Shown here: one piece after another, positions 61,981-64,000 of the stretch
Numbering within the stretch: the stretch's first letter is position 1
How the letters are laid out: every line of letters starts with the position of its first letter
Position numbers and translations under genes: made by a program
From: Prorocentrum cordatum
Taxonomy: Eukaryota > Sar > Dinophyceae > Prorocentrales > Prorocentraceae
Reading direction: 5' to 3'
Assembly (NCBI GenBank): GCA_963575745.1
Contig: CAUYUJ010021170.1
Location: 1,286,801-1,350,800, forward strand
DNA: 64,000 nt
The notes under the pieces: generated by a model
What the model saw: the letters and a program-made list of their open reading frames with translations, nothing else
What the model was told of the DNA's origin: nothing
Databases searched by the model: none

Positions 61981-64000
61981 CAGCAGCTACGGCAGACTTG
62001 GTTCAGTCATTTTGGTAAATGTTTGAAGCTTCGGGCCCCAATCACTAACCAGCTTTGAAGGCGGCCGGGGGGCGGAGCTGGACGGGGCACCAGAAAATCG
62101 ACCAAGAGGGGGGGACCAGGCCAAATCCTCTCAGATCGGTCCCCGAACCCTTGTTGGGACCCATCTGGTGCAAGAGTTCACCCCGGATGCGTCTTTCGCT
62201 GTCCCGCGGGACCCGAAAACGGCTCCTGGAGACCGAACAAAGGCAAGAGAAAGACAAAGCAACAAGCAAACAAAACCTTCCCGAAACCCGAACCTCGAAC
62301 CTCGCCCACCCCCTCCCTGCTCGACGAACAACCAGTGCCAAGCTGCACCTCAGGCCCCCAACCGGCTCCAAAACCGGCTCCCCGTACCCTGGGTCCTGGC
62401 TATTTCTCTCTGTTTGCCCTGAAGCACTGGCGAAAACTAGGGGCAAACATTCAGGTAGGCAGCGGAGTGTTCACTGAATGCTCACCCAGGATCCTGGCTA
62501 CCCTGAGATCCGACGTTGCGAGAAAATTGCCGCATCGTCGTTTTGTCTGCGACACGCTGCGTCATTTTCGTCTTGCGTCATGCTTCAAGCCGGATCGATA
62601 TGTAAGGGCCCCGGGGCCTGAAGCGCGGCGAAAGCGCCCGTTGTGAAAAGCTTGCAACGCCAGGACCTCAGGCCTACAGGGGCAGACATCCAGGCAGGCA
62701 GTGGATTGCTCACCGAATGCCATACCCGGGGTCCCAGACCCCCGACGTCGTGCCCCCCAGAGGTCTGGACCTCTTCCCCGGGACTGGCTCCTCGTCCCGA
62801 GTCGTTTCTGACAGCCCCAAGGCCGGCAGGGCCCCTCGGAGGCCGAAGCGAGCGAAAGCCCCCCGTCCTGATTTCTGTCACCCGTGGGATCGCGAACATC
62901 TGTGCTACCGCGCCCCCATACCCAGACCACGAGGGCACCGACTCTGGGGGAGAACCTCTCCTGGGTCGTGTCTCGACCAGGACCTCGAGGCGGAGCCGGC
63001 CATGGCGACAAGGAAGAACGGCAGCGGCACGTGCACTGGTACGTGATCCTCCTCCTCTTCCGCCACTTCCTTTTCCTGTGTCCCCCCTGATGTATGATAG
63101 CGGACCAGTGGTAGCGTGCCCGGGATGACAATCGATGACACCTCACATCCAGCAGTGCCACTACATGCATCCTCTTCCGCCTCCTCCTCGTCCTCCTCCG
63201 GAACACGCGTGGATGTGATCAGCCCGCCGCCCGCGCCGTACCCGATGGCAGCGCAGCCGCCGGCTCGGGGGGGCGGGAGGCCCCTCTGGCGAGCGCGCGC
63301 GGCGCCGGGCTGCCCCGAGGCTCGTGCGGTGGTCTTTCGGCGCGGGCCCCGCGGGGACCACTGAGGGCGGGCACACCTGCGAGGGACGGCCGGAGAGGCG
63401 CCCGCGCGGCGATGTCCGGCCGGCGGGGCGGCAGGGGGGAGGCAGGATTGTTCCAATGTTCGGCCACACGGCCCTGACCTTCCCTGATATCCTGGCGTTG
63501 CAGTTCCTCCACCACGGGTGTTTTCGCACCGTTTCGGGCCCTGGGACTCCCACAGAGATCGATCCAGCTCGAAAAATGACGCAGCAAGATGGGTTCCGTC
63601 GATAATTTTGGCGATGTGGCAATTTTCTCGCATCGTCGGGTCTCAGGGTCAAGACCCTGTTCTTCCAGAGCACTAAAAATAGCCCTCCAGAAATGGAGAC
63701 CTCTCTGGACTGCCTAGGAAACCTCGACGGGAGTTCAGATGTCGAGGTCATGGTGCTCTTCTTTTGGCCCTCGTGAAAGGTCAGGCTATATCCTAGAGCA
63801 GCGCAGCCGCCAGCTCGGGAGGCCCTCGGCGAGAGAGCGGCGCAGGGCCCGCGGGCGTCTGCGAGCCGGCTGGAGGGAGGCCCGGCGGAGTCGTGGTGGG
63901 CGGTGGGGGCCGGTCGGGAGGGTCTCAGGTGGTGGACTGGGCCCCCGCAGGTTCGGAAGGGAGGGGGGGAGAGAAGGGGGAGGAGGACAACCTGGGTGCG
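61981..64000. other. No gene recognised; diverged inverted duplication
   Basis: 62485-62690 (CGACGTTGCGAGAAAATTGC...) matches the reverse complement of about 63450-63650 (CGACGATGCGAGAAAATTGC) with many changes. TCC-rich tract at 63170-63200. Long frames on both strands lack recognisable domains. Confidence 0.55.

Overview
The window reads as nuclear DNA of a dinoflagellate. The evidence is high GC, pervasive simple and satellite repeats with very few host genes, a near-perfect relic of the dinoflagellate spliced leader (minus strand, 7610-7631), retroelement proteins of the style seen in dinoflagellate genomes, and an ion-channel gene of a type I associate with that group. No tRNA, rRNA, CRISPR array or bacterial-type operon was recognised. 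Species cannot be named from this sequence.

Layout. 1-7.6 kb: a decayed LINE-type retrotransposon on the minus strand (ORF1 zinc-finger/coiled-coil pieces, then endonuclease, reverse transcriptase and RNase H fragments), with the spliced-leader relic just upstream on the same strand. 7.6-15.5 kb: low-complexity DNA, a degenerate 15-bp repeat and two copies of a short TA-flanked inverted-repeat element (MITE-like). 15.6-25.9 kb: the centrepiece, a complete-looking DIRS/Ngaro-like tyrosine-recombinase retroelement on the minus strand. It has one uninterrupted 3128-codon ORF (reverse transcriptase, RNase H, a J-domain, tyrosine recombinase) bracketed by perfectly identical split direct repeats in the order A1-ORF-B1-A2-B2. 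26.9-37.8 kb: a second, plus-strand LINE-type element with coiled-coil ORF1 pieces, RNase H placed upstream of endonuclease-reverse transcriptase, and C-terminal zinc fingers. It is broken by frameshifts and in-frame stops and shows marked A+C strand asymmetry.

37.8-49.5 kb: GGA tracts, a 76-bp satellite, a dispersed ~690-bp repeat pair, a third MITE-like copy and the only convincing host gene, a minus-strand six-transmembrane voltage-gated/CNG-like channel whose pore lacks the GYG filter. 49.5-62.0 kb: five related cassettes, each with a conserved ~100-bp head, a variable block of tandem repeats (64-bp, 420-bp or 16-bp units, often followed by an array of CGAGACATCC motifs) and a conserved ~120-bp tail ending in CCTTTCCGGGAA. 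I do not recognise this family. 62-64 kb: no gene seen, one diverged inverted duplication.

The two retrotransposon classes carry their own replication enzymes (RT and RNase H, with either a tyrosine recombinase or an APE-type endonuclease). The MITE-like copies and the head/tail cassettes have no coding capacity that I can defend and would need enzymes supplied elsewhere. Several frameshifts lie beside homopolymers, so some breaks may be sequencing errors rather than decay.
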